Of a DNA stretch of 64,000 nt, positions 53,011 to 64,000 are shown in pieces. The stretch is from UBA9676 sp963730065 (GTDB lineage: Bacteria; Actinomycetota; Actinomycetes; Streptosporangiales; Streptosporangiaceae): NCBI GenBank assembly GCA_963730065.1, contig CAVSQL010000018.1, positions 23,691 to 87,690 on the forward strand. Direction: 5' to 3'. The number at the start of each line of letters is the position of its first letter. Position 1 is the first letter of the stretch. The notes below the pieces were generated by a model. That model searched no databases, was not told where the DNA came from, and saw nothing but the letters and a program-made list of their open reading frames with translations. The translations under genes were made by a program, and so were the position numbers.

Positions 53011-53378
53011 CACAGCACCTCCGGCGCGAGCGAGATGATCCGCATGAACCGCTTCTCACGCAGCTCGCGGCCGACCGGGCCGAAGATGCGGGTCCCGCGC
53101 GGGTCGCCGCCGTCGCGGATGAGGACGGCCGCGTTCTCGTCGAAGCGGATATAGGAGCCGTCCACACGGCGGCGTTCCTTGCGGGTGCGCACCACCACGG
53201 CCTTGACCACGTCGCCCTTGCGCACCCCGGCGCCGGGAAGGGCGTCCTTCACCGTCGCGACGATGACGTCGCCGATGCCCGCGTATCGCCGGCTGGAGCC
53301 GCCGAGCACCCGGATGCACAAAAGCTCCTTGGCTCCGGTGTTGTCGGCGACCTTGAGCCGCGACTCCTGCTGGATCAC
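53010..53378 (-). CDS. rplN: Ribosomal protein L14
   Basis: A 122-residue L14 at the subunit interface. It has MIQQESRLKVADNTGAKELL, RVLGGSSRRYAGIGDVIVAT, VVRTRKERRRVDGSYIRFDE and TRIFGPVGRELREKRFMRI. Family length; it follows rpsQ after 97 bp. Confidence 0.98.
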   Translation of the reverse strand: MIQQESRLKVADNTGAKELLCIRVLGGSSRRYAGIGDVIVATVKDALPGAGVRKGDVVKAVVVRTRKERRRVDGSYIRFDENAAVLIRDGGDPRGTRIFGPVGRELREKRFMRIISLAPEVL

Positions 53379-53475
53379 GTCAACTCCTGCTTCCTGACGC
53401 CGCCCTGCGCGGGCCTGGCGGGTGCTTGGTGGCTGCGGCGGGGACCGCCGGATTGTGCCCCGTGTTGATCTGCGG

Positions 53476-53772
53476 TTACTTGGCCTTCTCCAGGATTTCG
53501 GCGACCCGCCAGCGCTTGGTCGCCGACAGCGGCCGGGTCTCCATGAGCCGGACGCGGTCGCCGACGCCGCAGGCGTTCTCGCCGTCGTGCGCCTTGTACT
53601 TCTTGGTGCGGCGGATGACCTTGCCGTACTTGGGGTGCTTCACCCGGTCCTCGACGACGACCACGACGGTCTTGTCCATCTTGTCGCTGACGACGTAACC
53701 CTCGCGGACCTTGCGGTAGCCCCGGCCGATGCCACTGGCCTGGGCGGGCGCGTCACCCTGCTCCTTACTCAC
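53476..53772 (-). CDS. rpsQ: Ribosomal protein S17
   Basis: A 98-residue OB-fold S17. It has YRKVREGYVVSDKMDKTVVV, VKHPKYGKVIRRTKKYKAHD and VRLMETRPLSATKRWRVAEI. Its GTG start overlaps the rpmC end by 8 bp, so it is coupled. Confidence 0.98.
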   Translation of the reverse strand: MSKEQGDAPAQASGIGRGYRKVREGYVVSDKMDKTVVVVVEDRVKHPKYGKVIRRTKKYKAHDGENACGVGDRVRLMETRPLSATKRWRVAEILEKAK

Positions 53773-54022
53773 TGCCTTCCGCCTCCCCGGCGTCTTCCGC
53801 TTCCTCGGCGATGGTCACGATGCCGAGCTCGCGCTCGCGCTTCACCGTGTAGATGCGGGCGATCTCCTTGCGTACGGCACGCAGCCGCCCGTGGCTCTCC
53901 AGCTGCCCGGTCGCGGCCTGGAAACGGAGGTTGAACAGCTCCGTCTTGGCCTCGGCGAGCTTACTGTCGAGCTCCTCCTCGGTGGAGGTCCGCAGGTCAT
54001 CGGCGACCAGGCCCTTAGCCAT
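53765..54022 (-). CDS. rpmC: Ribosomal protein L29
   Basis: An 85-residue L29 at the exit tunnel. It has ADDLRTSTEEELDSKLAEAK, TELFNLRFQAATGQLESHGR and VRKEIARIYTVKRERELG, then an acidic tail. ATG 54022 shares its first base with the stop of a 25-codon mini-ORF, where normally the rplP stop would lie. Confidence 0.96.
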   Translation of the reverse strand: MAKGLVADDLRTSTEEELDSKLAEAKTELFNLRFQAATGQLESHGRLRAVRKEIARIYTVKRERELGIVTIAEEAEDAGEAEGSE

Positions 54023-54099
54023 CACGCCTCACCCACTTCACGCTTGACGAATCTTGGCCCGTGCTGCAAGCAGAGCATCGGGAGCTTGTGGTCGAACAT
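54022..54099 (-). CDS. Mini-ORF 2 repeating the L16 C-terminal tail
   Basis: A 25-codon frame encoding MFDHKLPMLCLQHGPR followed by FVKREVGEA. HKLPM and FVKREVGEA are the end of L16 (rplP). Its ATG overlaps the stop of mini-ORF 1 and its stop overlaps the rpmC start, both as TGATG. The final codons differ from the other copies only synonymously (CGT GAA GTG GGT GAG GCG). This suggests it carries the ancestral rplP end. Whether a stable peptide is made is unknown. Confidence 0.5.
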   Translation of the reverse strand: MFDHKLPMLCLQHGPRFVKREVGEA

Positions 54100-54194
54100 C
54101 AAGCTTCACCAACCTCTCGCTTGACGAATCTTGGCCCGTGCTGCAAGCAGAGCATCGGGAGCTTGTGGTCGAACATCAAGCTTCACCAACCTCT
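54041..54194. repeat. Perfect 77-bp tandem duplication between rplP and rpmC
   Basis: Copies 54041-54117 and 54118-54194 are identical at all 77 positions. A third copy starts at 54195 (12 bp) and then becomes the true rplP 3' end. The unit also shares CATCGGGAGCTTGTG with rplP (54215-54229). A period of 77 equals a 78-nt mini-ORF minus the one-base TGATG overlap, so each copy keeps the start/stop chain. Confidence 0.95.
54099..54176 (-). CDS. Mini-ORF 1 repeating the L16 C-terminal tail
   Basis: A 25-codon frame with the same protein sequence as mini-ORF 2 (MFDHKLPM..., ending FVKREVGEA). Its ATG shares one base with the rplP stop (TGATG at 54178-54174). The DNA of its last codons is identical to that of rplP itself. 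Translation would depend on ribosomes ending rplP, as no separate ribosome site is seen. Confidence 0.5.
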   Translation of the reverse strand: MFDHKLPMLCLQHGPRFVKREVGEA

Positions 54195-54595
54195 CGCTTG
54201 ACGAATTTGGTCTTCATCGGGAGCTTGTGCATGGCCCGGCGCAGCGCTTCCCGGGCCACTGGCTCCGTCACACCGGACAGTTCGAACATGACCCGGCCGG
54301 GCTTGACGTTGGCGACCCACCATTCCGGTGACCCCTTGCCCGAGCCCATCCGGGTCTCGGCGGGCTTTTTGGTCAGCGGCCGGTCGGGGTAGATGGTGAT
54401 CCACACCTTCCCGCCGCGGCGGATGTGCCGGGTCATCGCGATCCGGGCGGCCTCGATCTGGCGGTTGGTCACGTAAGCGTGCTCCAGCGCCTGGATGCCG
54501 TACTCACCGAACGCCACCCGGGTACCGCCCTTGGCGGTGCCGTGCCGGTCCGGCCGGTGCTGCTTGCGGTGCGCGGTCCTGCGCGGGATGAGCAT
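54176..54595 (-). CDS. rplP: Ribosomal protein L16
   Basis: A complete 139-residue L16 that shapes the A-site tRNA region. It has MLIPRRTAHRKQHRPDRHG, GTRVAFGEYGIQALEHAYVT, RGGKVWITIYPDRPLTKKPA, MGSGKGSPEWWVANVKPG and the ending MHKLPMKTKFVKREVGEA. It follows rpsC after 3 bp. Instead of reaching rpmC directly it is followed by two mini-ORFs that repeat its tail. Confidence 0.98.
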   Translation of the reverse strand: MLIPRRTAHRKQHRPDRHGTAKGGTRVAFGEYGIQALEHAYVTNRQIEAARIAMTRHIRRGGKVWITIYPDRPLTKKPAETRMGSGKGSPEWWVANVKPGRVMFELSGVTEPVAREALRRAMHKLPMKTKFVKREVGEA

Positions 54596-54598
54596 GCC

Positions 54599-55416
<818 letters not shown>

Positions 55417-55417
<1 letters not shown>

Positions 55418-55767
55418 TAGCGGGACCTCCCCTGGGGTTCGTCCGAGACGATGACTGTGATGTGGCTGGTCCGCTTGTTGATCCGGTAACCGCGGCCCTG
55501 GGCGCGGGGCCGGAACCGCGGGAGGGTGGGCCCTTCGTCCACCCACGCACGGCTCACGACCAGCGAGCCCGCGTCGAGCTGCTGGCTCTGGCCCGCGTTC
55601 GCGATGGCGCTCGCCAGCACCTTGCCGACCGGGTCACTCGCCGACTGGGGTGCGAACGTAAGGACCGCCTGCGCCTCATCGGCGGGCATGCCGCGGATGA
55701 GGTCCACGACCCGGCGGGCCTTGCGCGGGGTGACGCGGACATACCGCGCCATTGCCCTAGCCTCCAT
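55417..55767 (-). CDS. rplV: Ribosomal protein L22
   Basis: A 116-residue L22 lining the exit tunnel. It has ARYVRVTPRKARRVVDLIRG, ASAIANAGQSQQLDAGSLVV and PRFRPRAQGRGYRINKRTSH, which includes the tunnel loop. The start MEARAMARY fits the actinobacterial family. Confidence 0.98.
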
Positions 55768-55814
55768 CGCTTCTTCTCCGTCTCTTTGTCAATCTGTCTG
55801 CGCGCTGACCCGGC

Positions 55815-56093
55815 CTAACGCCGACTGCGGCGGTCGTCCCTGACATGGCTGCGGAACGTCCGGGTGGGCGCGAACTCACCGAGCTTGTGGCCGACCATCG
55901 CCTCGGTGATGAACACCGGGACGTGCTTACGGCCGTCGTGAACGGCGATGGTGTGGCCGAGCATCGCCGGGACGATCATGGAGCGGCGTGACCACGTCTT
56001 GATGACGTTCCTGGTGCCCTTGTCGTTCTGGACGTCCACCTTCTTGATCAGGTGGTCGTCGACGAAGGGGCCTTTCTTAAGACTACGAGGCAT
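55815..56093 (-). CDS. rpsS: Ribosomal protein S19
   Basis: A 92-residue S19 from the 30S head. It has MPRSLKKGPFVDDHLIKKVD, TWSRRSMIVPAMLGHTIAVH and HKLGEFAPTRTFRSHVRDDR. It follows rplB after 12 bp. Confidence 0.98.
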   Translation of the reverse strand: MPRSLKKGPFVDDHLIKKVDVQNDKGTRNVIKTWSRRSMIVPAMLGHTIAVHDGRKHVPVFITEAMVGHKLGEFAPTRTFRSHVRDDRRSRR

Positions 56094-56105
56094 CGTGAGG
56101 TGCTC

Positions 56106-56939
56106 CTACCGCTTCTTCTTGCCGCGCCTGCGGCTGATCATCCGGTCGCTTGGCTTGTTGGCCTTGCGGGTGCGGCCTTCCGGCTTGCCCCACGGGCTGA
56201 CCGGGTGACGGCCACCAGAACTCTTGCCCTCGCCACCGCCGAGCGGGTGGTTGACCGGGTTCATCGCCACCCCGCGCACCGACGGGCGGCGTCCCTTCCA
56301 GCGGCTGCGGCCGGCCTTGCCGAGCTTGATGTTGCCCTGCTCGGCGTTGCCAACCTCGCCCACGGTCGCCCGGCAGGCCGCGTCCACCCGCCGGATCTCC
56401 CCCGACGGCATGCGCAGCTGGGCGAAGCCGGCCTCCTTGGCCAGCAGCTGGACGCCGGAGCCGGCTGAGCGGGCGATCTTGGCTCCGCCACCGGGCCGCA
56501 GCTCGATCGCGTGCACGACCGTGCCGGTCGGGATGTTGCGCAGCGGAAGGCAGTTGCCGGGGCGGATGTCCGCGCCAGGACCGTTCTCCACCCTGTCCCC
56601 CTGGGACAGGCCCTGCGGGCACAGGATGTACCGCTTGTCGCCGTCCGCGTAGTGCAGCAGCGCGATCCGGGCCGTGCGGTTGGGGTCGTACTCCAGGTGC
56701 GCCACCTTGGCCGGCACCCCGTCCTTGTCGGCCCGGCGGAAGTCGATCAGCCGGTAGGCGCGCTTGTGGCCGCCACCCTGGTGCCGCGCGGTGATCCGGC
56801 CGTGCACATTCCTGCCACCCCGGGAGTGCAGCGGACGGACGAGCGACTTCTCGGGCTCGCCGCGCGTGATTTCGGCGAAGTCTGCCCCGCTCGCGCCCCG
56901 CCTGCCCGGCGTGGTCGGCTTGTACTTGCGGATAGCCAT
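56106..56939 (-). CDS. rplB: Ribosomal protein L2
   Basis: A 277-residue L2 near the peptidyl-transferase centre. It has KYKPTTPGRRGASGADFAEI, NVHGRITARHQGGGHKRAYR and VRGVAMNPVNHPLGGGEGKS with the conserved catalytic-centre His, and RTRKANKPSDRMISRRRGKK at the end. Normal length. Confidence 0.98.
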   Translation of the reverse strand: MAIRKYKPTTPGRRGASGADFAEITRGEPEKSLVRPLHSRGGRNVHGRITARHQGGGHKRAYRLIDFRRADKDGVPAKVAHLEYDPNRTARIALLHYADGDKRYILCPQGLSQGDRVENGPGADIRPGNCLPLRNIPTGTVVHAIELRPGGGAKIARSAGSGVQLLAKEAGFAQLRMPSGEIRRVDAACRATVGEVGNAEQGNIKLGKAGRSRWKGRRPSVRGVAMNPVNHPLGGGEGKSSGGRHPVSPWGKPEGRTRKANKPSDRMISRRRGKKKR

Positions 56940-56959
56940 GTGTGCTCAGACTCCTGTCG

Positions 56960-57262
56960 CTAGCTGACCGGGCCGCCGAAGACGTCGATCCGGTCCCCCT
57001 CGGCCAGGCTGACGATGGCCCGCTTGGTGTCGGGACGCTTCCCCCAGCCATACCGGGTGCGGCGCCGCTTGCCCGGCCGGTTGAGAGTGTTGACGCCCGT
57101 CACCCGGACATTGAAGACGGCCTCGACCGCCTGCCTGATCTGGGTCCGGTTGGCATCCGGGGCCACCACGAAGGTGTATTTCCCGTCATCGGCCAGCCGG
57201 TAGCTCTTCTCCGAGATCACCGGCCGCAGCAGGACGTCCCGCGGATTCGCGATCTTGCTCAC
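56960..57262 (-). CDS. rplW: Ribosomal protein L23
   Basis: A 100-residue L23 docking SRP and trigger factor. It has NPRDVLLRPVISEKSYRLAD, KYTFVVAPDANRTQIRQAVE and VNTLNRPGKRRRTRYGWGKR. GTG 57262 overlaps the rplD stop by 4 bp (GTGA). Confidence 0.98.
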   Translation of the reverse strand: MSKIANPRDVLLRPVISEKSYRLADDGKYTFVVAPDANRTQIRQAVEAVFNVRVTGVNTLNRPGKRRRTRYGWGKRPDTKRAIVSLAEGDRIDVFGGPVS

Positions 57263-58227
57263 TGCTGCTCCTCCTCCGGCCCGGCCGCGGGCTTATCCTT
57301 AACGGCCGGCTTCGCCTTGGCGGATGCACCCTTGGCCGGGGCGTCCTTGGCGCCGGCGGCCTTGGCCCCTGCCGTCTTGCCGCCCTCGTCCGCGGCGGGC
57401 GCGTCCTTCGTGGCCGGCTTGGCCCCGGCCGACGCGCCCTTGGCCGGGGCGTCCCCGGCGTCCTCATCCTTGGCCGGTGCCGCCTTGGCTGACGCCGCCT
57501 TGGCCGGCGTGTCCTTGGCCTCCGTGTCCTTGGCGGCCGGCTTCGCCTTGGCCGCGTCGTCCTTAGCGGGGGCGTCGTCGGCCGGCGGCTCCTGGCCGGT
57601 GAACTCGGCCAGCGCGGCGTGGGTGAACACGACGTGGTCGCTCGCCAGGACGTCGTAGGTGTTGAGCTGGCCGGTGATCAGCACGCGCACGCTTACGGCG
57701 TTGCGCAGGCTCTTGCGGGTCAGCTCGTCGCCTTCGTTCACCACGACCAGCACCGACAGCGAGAGCCGGGCGCCGGTCTCACCGACCGCGGCCCGCAGCA
57801 CCGTGAGCGCCGCCGACGTGCTCGGCTCCTCGCCCTCGACGAACCGGCTCACGACCGACACGCGGCCATGGCTGGTCCGGTCGGACAGGGCCCCGCGCAG
57901 GGCGGCGGCCTTCATCTTCTTGGGGGTGCGCTGGACGTAGGAGCGGGGTACCGGGCCGTGGACCGTGCCGCCGCCGGCGTACTGCGGCGCCCGCAGCGAG
58001 CCCTGGCGGGCCCGGCCCGTGCCCTTCTGCCGGTACGGCTTCTTGCCGCCGCCGCGGACCTCGCCCCTGGTCTTGGTGGCGTGGGTGCCCTGCCGGGCCG
58101 CCGCCTCCTGGGCCACGACCACCTGGTGCATCAGCGGGATGTTGACCTTGGCGTCGAAGAACTCGGCCGGGAGCTCGACGTCCTTGCCGCCCTTACCCGA
58201 CGGGGTGACGACCTTGACCGTGCTCAC
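57259..58227 (-). CDS. rplD: Ribosomal protein L4 with long Ala/Lys/Asp-rich C-terminus
   Basis: A 322-residue L4. The core (residues 1-210) is normal: VELPAEFFDAKVNIPLMHQV, KPYRQKGTGRARQGSLRAPQ, GGGTVHGPVPRSYVQRTPKK. The last 110 residues are a low-complexity string of AKDA/AKAKPA/KDAPA-type motifs. Bacterial L4 is usually 200-225 residues, so the tail is striking. GTG 58227 overlaps the rplC stop (GTGA); an in-frame extension further upstream is the shadow of rplC. Confidence 0.97.
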   Translation of the reverse strand: MSTVKVVTPSGKGGKDVELPAEFFDAKVNIPLMHQVVVAQEAAARQGTHATKTRGEVRGGGKKPYRQKGTGRARQGSLRAPQYAGGGTVHGPVPRSYVQRTPKKMKAAALRGALSDRTSHGRVSVVSRFVEGEEPSTSAALTVLRAAVGETGARLSLSVLVVVNEGDELTRKSLRNAVSVRVLITGQLNTYDVLASDHVVFTHAALAEFTGQEPPADDAPAKDDAAKAKPAAKDTEAKDTPAKAASAKAAPAKDEDAGDAPAKGASAGAKPATKDAPAADEGGKTAGAKAAGAKDAPAKGASAKAKPAVKDKPAAGPEEEQQ

Positions 58228-58886
58228 CTGGCCTCCTTCACCGCTGGCTGCTTGGCCGCGCTGCGGACCAGGACCAGGCTGCCCCGGGGGCCGGGGACGG
58301 CGCCGCGGATGAGCAGCAGGCCCCGCTCGGCGTCCACCGCGTGGACGGTGAGCCGCGGCACCGTGGTCTTGACGTTGCCCATCCGGCCGGCCATCCGCAT
58401 GCCCTTGAAGACCCGTCCCGGCGTCGCGCAGCCACCGATCGAGCCGGGCGACCGGTGCTTGCGCTGGGTGCCGTGGGAGGCGCTGAGGCCGTGGAAGCCG
58501 TGCCGCTTCATCACGCCGGCGGTGCCCTTGCCCTTGGTCCGGCCGGTCACGTCGACCAGCTCGCCGGCCGCGAACGTCTCGGCCGTGACCTCCTGGCCGA
58601 GGGTGTACTGATCGGCGTCGTCGGTGCGCAGCTCGACCAGGTACCGGCGCGGCGTCACCCCGGCCTTGGCGAAGTGGCCGGCCAGCGGCTTGGTGACCCG
58701 CCGCGGGTCGATCTCGCCGTAACCGAACTGCACGGCGGAGTAGCCATCGGCGCCCGGGGTGCGCACCGCGGTCACCACGCACGGGCCCGCCTCCACGACC
58801 GTGACCGGGACGATCTTCCCGTCGTCGCTGAAGACCTGGGTCATGCCGAGCTTGGTGCCCAGAACGCCCTTGATGTCCTTACTCAT
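58224..58886 (-). CDS. rplC: Ribosomal protein L3
   Basis: A 220-residue L3 that starts 50S assembly. It has GVLGTKLGMTQVFSDDGKIV, TGRTKGKGTAGVMKRHGFHG, HGTQRKHRSPGSIGGCATPG and VFKGMRMAGRMGNVKTTVPR. ATG 58886 matches the family start and has GAGGACC upstream. Confidence 0.98.
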   Translation of the reverse strand: MSKDIKGVLGTKLGMTQVFSDDGKIVPVTVVEAGPCVVTAVRTPGADGYSAVQFGYGEIDPRRVTKPLAGHFAKAGVTPRRYLVELRTDDADQYTLGQEVTAETFAAGELVDVTGRTKGKGTAGVMKRHGFHGLSASHGTQRKHRSPGSIGGCATPGRVFKGMRMAGRMGNVKTTVPRLTVHAVDAERGLLLIRGAVPGPRGSLVLVRSAAKQPAVKEAR

Positions 58887-58899
58887 ATCGGTGTGGTCC

Positions 58900-59208
58900 T
58901 CAGAGCTTGATCTCGATGTCGACACCGGCCGGCAGGTCCAGCCGCATCAGCGAGTCGACGGTCTTCGGCGTGGGATCGATGATGTCGATCAGGCGCTTGT
59001 GCGTGCGCATCTCGAAGTGCTCGCGCGAGTCCTTGTACTTGTGCGGCGACCTGATCACGCAGTACACGTTCTTCTCCGTGGGCAGCGGGACCGGCCCGGC
59101 AACCCGCGCGCCAGTGCGCGTCACCGTGTCAACGATCTTCCGCGCCGAGCTGTCGATGACCTCGTGGTCATACGCCTTGAGCCGGATGCGGATCTTCTGT
59201 CCCGCCAT
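58900..59208 (-). CDS. rpsJ: Ribosomal protein S10
   Basis: A 102-residue S10, first gene of the S10 cluster and also part of the NusB/NusE antitermination complex. It has KIRIRLKAYDHEVIDSSARK, TGARVAGPVPLPTEKNVYCV and HFEMRTHKRLIDIIDPTPKT. The upstream gap to tuf holds a strong hairpin. Confidence 0.98.
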   Translation of the reverse strand: MAGQKIRIRLKAYDHEVIDSSARKIVDTVTRTGARVAGPVPLPTEKNVYCVIRSPHKYKDSREHFEMRTHKRLIDIIDPTPKTVDSLMRLDLPAGVDIEIKL

Positions 59209-59256
59209 GTGGCTTCCCGTGTCCTTCGTTCGTTTCCTGGTTCCGCTGAACTCGTA

Positions 59257-59284
59257 GAGGCGGGGGGCCTTGGCCCCCCGCCTC
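59257..59284 (-). terminator. Strong hairpin after tuf
   Basis: GAGGCGGGGGGCC and GGCCCCCCGCCTC are perfectly complementary around a tiny centre (59257-59284), starting 5 bp after the tuf stop. There is no U-tract. It probably separates str-operon and S10-operon transcripts, at least in part. Confidence 0.7.
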
Positions 59285-59289
59285 GTTTG

Positions 59290-60483
<1,194 letters not shown>

Positions 60484-60519
60484 TGGTATCTCCTCGTTAC
60501 GCTCTCCCCCGCGGAGGGG

Positions 60520-60545
60520 GCCGGGCCCCCTTCCGGGGGGCCTTG
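60520..60545 (-). other. GC-rich hairpin between fusA and tuf
   Basis: In the 85-bp gap, GGGCCCCC and GGGGGGCC flank CTTCC (about 60522-60542) and can form a short strong stem in the transcript. A second Gly/Cys-rich pairing is possible with CCCCCGCGGAGGGGG just left of it. It may be a processing or attenuation point that favours tuf expression. Confidence 0.4.
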
Positions 60546-60568
60546 TTGCTCCTACGTTCTGACTGCTG

Positions 60569-62665
<2,097 letters not shown>

Positions 62666-62735
62666 TGCTTGCTTTCCTTGTTCTCTCGTCGCCTCCCCGC
62701 CAGCCGTTATGCCAGGCGGGGTATCGCCCGTTGCT

Positions 62736-63206
62736 CTACCAGCGGTAGTGGGCGAAGGCCTTGTTCGATTCAGCCATCTTGTGGGTGTCCTCGCGGCGCT
62801 TCACGCTGGCCCCGAGGCCGTTGCTCGCGTCGAGCAGCTCGTTCATGAGCCGCTCGGTCATCGTCTTCTCGCGGCGCTGGCGTGAGTAGGCCACGATCCA
62901 GCGCAGCGCCAGGGTGGTGCTGCGGGAGGCCTTGACCTCGACGGGGACCTGGTAGGTCGCGCCACCGACACGGCGGCTTTTGACCTCCAGCGTGGGCTTC
63001 ACGTTGTCCAGCGCGCGCTTGAGCGTGACCACCGGGTCGTTGCCGCTCTTGTCCTTGGCGCCTTCGAGCGCGCCGTACACGATCCGCTCGGCCAGCGAGC
63101 GCTTGCCGGCCCGCAGCACCTTGTTGACCAGCGCGGTCACCAGCGGCGAGCCGTACACCGGGTCGGTGACGAGCTGCCGTCTGGTCGCAGGGCCCTTGCG
63201 CGGCAT
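62736..63206 (-). CDS. rpsG: Ribosomal protein S7
   Basis: A 156-residue S7 that nucleates the 30S head. It has PRKGPATRRQLVTDPVYGSP, LVTALVNKVLRAGKRSLAER, TLEVKSRRVGGATYQVPVEV and HKMAESNKAFAHYRW at the end. ATG 63206 is 2 bp after the rpsL stop. Confidence 0.98.
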   Translation of the reverse strand: MPRKGPATRRQLVTDPVYGSPLVTALVNKVLRAGKRSLAERIVYGALEGAKDKSGNDPVVTLKRALDNVKPTLEVKSRRVGGATYQVPVEVKASRSTTLALRWIVAYSRQRREKTMTERLMNELLDASNGLGASVKRREDTHKMAESNKAFAHYRW

Positions 63207-63207
63207 G

Positions 63208-63582
63208 TCAGCTCTTCTCCTTCTTCGCTCCGTAGCGGCTGCGCGCCTGCTTGCGGTTGCGGACCCCCTGGGTGTCGAGGGAGCCACGGATCACCTTGTA
63301 ACGGACGCCGGGCAGGTCGCGCACCCGGCCGCCGCGCACCAGGACGATGGAGTGCTCCTGGAGGTTGTGCCCGACGCCCGGGATATAGGCCGTGACCTCG
63401 ATCTGGCTGGTGAGCCGGACCCGGGCGACCTTGCGGAGGGCGGAGTTCGGCTTCTTCGGGGTGGTCGTGTAGACGCGCGTGCAGACCCCGCGGCGCTGGG
63501 GGCTGCCCTTGAGCGCCGGGGTCGTGGTCTTGGCTACCTTGTCCTGGCGGCCCTTGCGGACCAGCTGCTGGATCGTGGGCAC
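63208..63582 (-). CDS. rpsL: Ribosomal protein S12
   Basis: A 124-residue S12 of the decoding centre. It has PTIQQLVRKGRQDKVAKTTT, RVYTTTPKKPNSALRKVARV and EHSIVLVRGGRVRDLPGVRY. Lys43, and Lys in GVRYKVIRG, are the streptomycin-sensitive residues. GTG 63582 has GGAGACGC upstream; a longer frame from 63687 lacks conservation. Confidence 0.98.
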   Translation of the reverse strand: MPTIQQLVRKGRQDKVAKTTTPALKGSPQRRGVCTRVYTTTPKKPNSALRKVARVRLTSQIEVTAYIPGVGHNLQEHSIVLVRGGRVRDLPGVRYKVIRGSLDTQGVRNRKQARSRYGAKKEKS

Positions 63583-63822
63583 CGCGTCTCCGTCTTCTTC
63601 TGGTCTTTCAGGCACATAGTTACGCACCTGACCTGCTTGTTTTCCGGCCTCTCCGACCCCCGTGGTCGGGCGTGTCGCTGTCACCACGGCGCACCGGCCC
63701 CGGAGAGCCGGACATCGGAGAGGAAAAGTCTTACACGCGCGGGCCGTTCGCCGACCCCGGCCTTCCGGCGAGGATCGCAGCCCATGAGCACGCGCGTGCC
63801 CGCGTCACGGGCACGGAAACTA

Positions 63823-63852
63823 AGGTTACCGAACGGTTCGTGCGATGGTCAA
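63823..63852 (-). promoter_or_regulatory. Promoter of rpsL-rpsG-fusA-tuf
   Basis: On the minus strand TTGACC (63852-63847) and TAACCT (63828-63823) are 18 bp apart. It is the same layout as the rplM promoter. Transcription would start near 63815. Confidence 0.7.
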
Positions 63853-63879
63853 AACAACGGCCGATCTCGCTGAATTCCC

Positions 63880-63914
63880 GGTGCGGGGGAAAGTCCGACC
63901 TTATCCCCCGCGCC
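63880..63914 (-). terminator. Hairpin after rpoC
   Basis: GGTGCGGGGGA (63880-63890) and TCCCCCGCGCC (63904-63914) form an 11-bp stem with one mismatch and a 13-nt loop, 8 bp after the rpoC stop. There is no U-tract. A likely rpoC terminator of actinobacterial type. Confidence 0.6.
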
Positions 63915-63921
63915 GGGGTGA

Positions 63922-64000
63922 TCAGCGGTTGTAGGTGCCGAAGTCGTATTCCTCCAGCGGGATCGCCTCCGCGGAAGGCTGGCCGAACGCGTACCCCGCG
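63922..64000 (-). CDS. rpoC: RNA polymerase beta' subunit, C-terminal end
   Basis: Only the last 25 codons lie in the window; they read AGYAFGQPSAEAIPLEEYD then FGTYNR and a TGA stop. The acidic/aromatic ending (PLEEYDFGTYN) is like other actinobacterial RpoC proteins, and rpoC directly precedes rpsL in this phylum. Confidence 0.85.
   Translation of the reverse strand, partial: AGYAFGQPSAEAIPLEEYDFGTYNR

Larger units (their letters stand above)
63583..63921. promoter_or_regulatory. str-operon leader and promoter region
   Basis: This 339-bp gap between rpoC and rpsL has no gene. It holds the rpsL promoter (63823-63852) and a hairpin next to rpoC (63880-63914). The leader of about 230 nt before rpsL is long enough for an autoregulatory element; pairs such as CTCTCCGA/TCGGAGAG are visible but I cannot assign a known motif. 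Confidence 0.6.

Noticed and set aside
58228..58782. Upstream in-frame extension of rplD
   Set aside because: It is the shadow of rplC; L4 begins at GTG 58227.

Overview
The window is a very GC-rich actinobacterial chromosome segment. GTG starts are frequent and coding is dense. The gene order is that of the actinobacterial ribosomal superoperon and of the groES-groEL-sigma-guaB-guaB3 region. Actinobacteria-specific families are present: the acyl-CoA carboxylase epsilon subunit, DUF5313, DUF1707 and a DUF3558-like membrane protein. I would place it near the Streptosporangiales or a related high-GC order, but genus and species cannot be read from the sequence. I saw no tRNA, rRNA, CRISPR array, transposase or prophage gene.

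Left part (1-14444, mostly accessory and metabolic). The end of an acyl-CoA carboxylase beta subunit is followed by a NYN-domain gene and the epsilon subunit. A GNAT acetyltransferase, a long-form nucleoside diphosphate kinase, an Ada-AlkA fusion and an Ogt methyltransferase come next, then the carboxylase alpha subunit (biotin carboxylase plus BCCP). Further on are a DUF5313 membrane protein, an LpdA-like flavoprotein, a gamma-glutamylcyclotransferase-like protein, SoxR with a perfect operator palindrome, a membrane protein and two paralogous M20 amidohydrolases that share a nearly identical tract.

Middle part (14445-36721). A cobalamin-domain-less acyl-CoA mutase, a D-Ala-D-Ala carboxypeptidase, trpS and glpD lead into guaB3, guaB, a small zincin, a SigD/ShbA-like sigma factor and groEL/groES under a CIRCE operator. 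A palindromic element supplies the stop codon of tsaD. The t6A tRNA modification genes tsaD, rimI, tsaB and tsaE follow; tsaB carries a frameshift. Then come alr, nnr, acpS and glmM (cell wall, NAD(P)HX repair and lipid precursor functions).

Right part (36786-64000). This is the translation superoperon on the minus strand, read from right to left: the rpoC end, rpsL-rpsG-fusA-tuf (str), rpsJ to rpsQ (S10), rplN to rplO (spc), secY-adk-map-DUF1707-infA-rpmJ, rpsM-rpsK-rpsD-rpoA-rplQ (alpha) and truA. After a plus-strand repetitive membrane protein come rplM-rpsI. Genes are commonly coupled through 1-8 nt overlaps. Several ribosomal proteins carry low-complexity tails (L4, L15, L17, S9, S3).

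The most unusual structure is at 54022-54176. Two perfect 77-bp tandem copies lie between rplP and rpmC. Each encodes a 25-residue mini-ORF that re-encodes the C-terminal tail of ribosomal protein L16, and all four reading frames are chained by TGATG stop/start overlaps.
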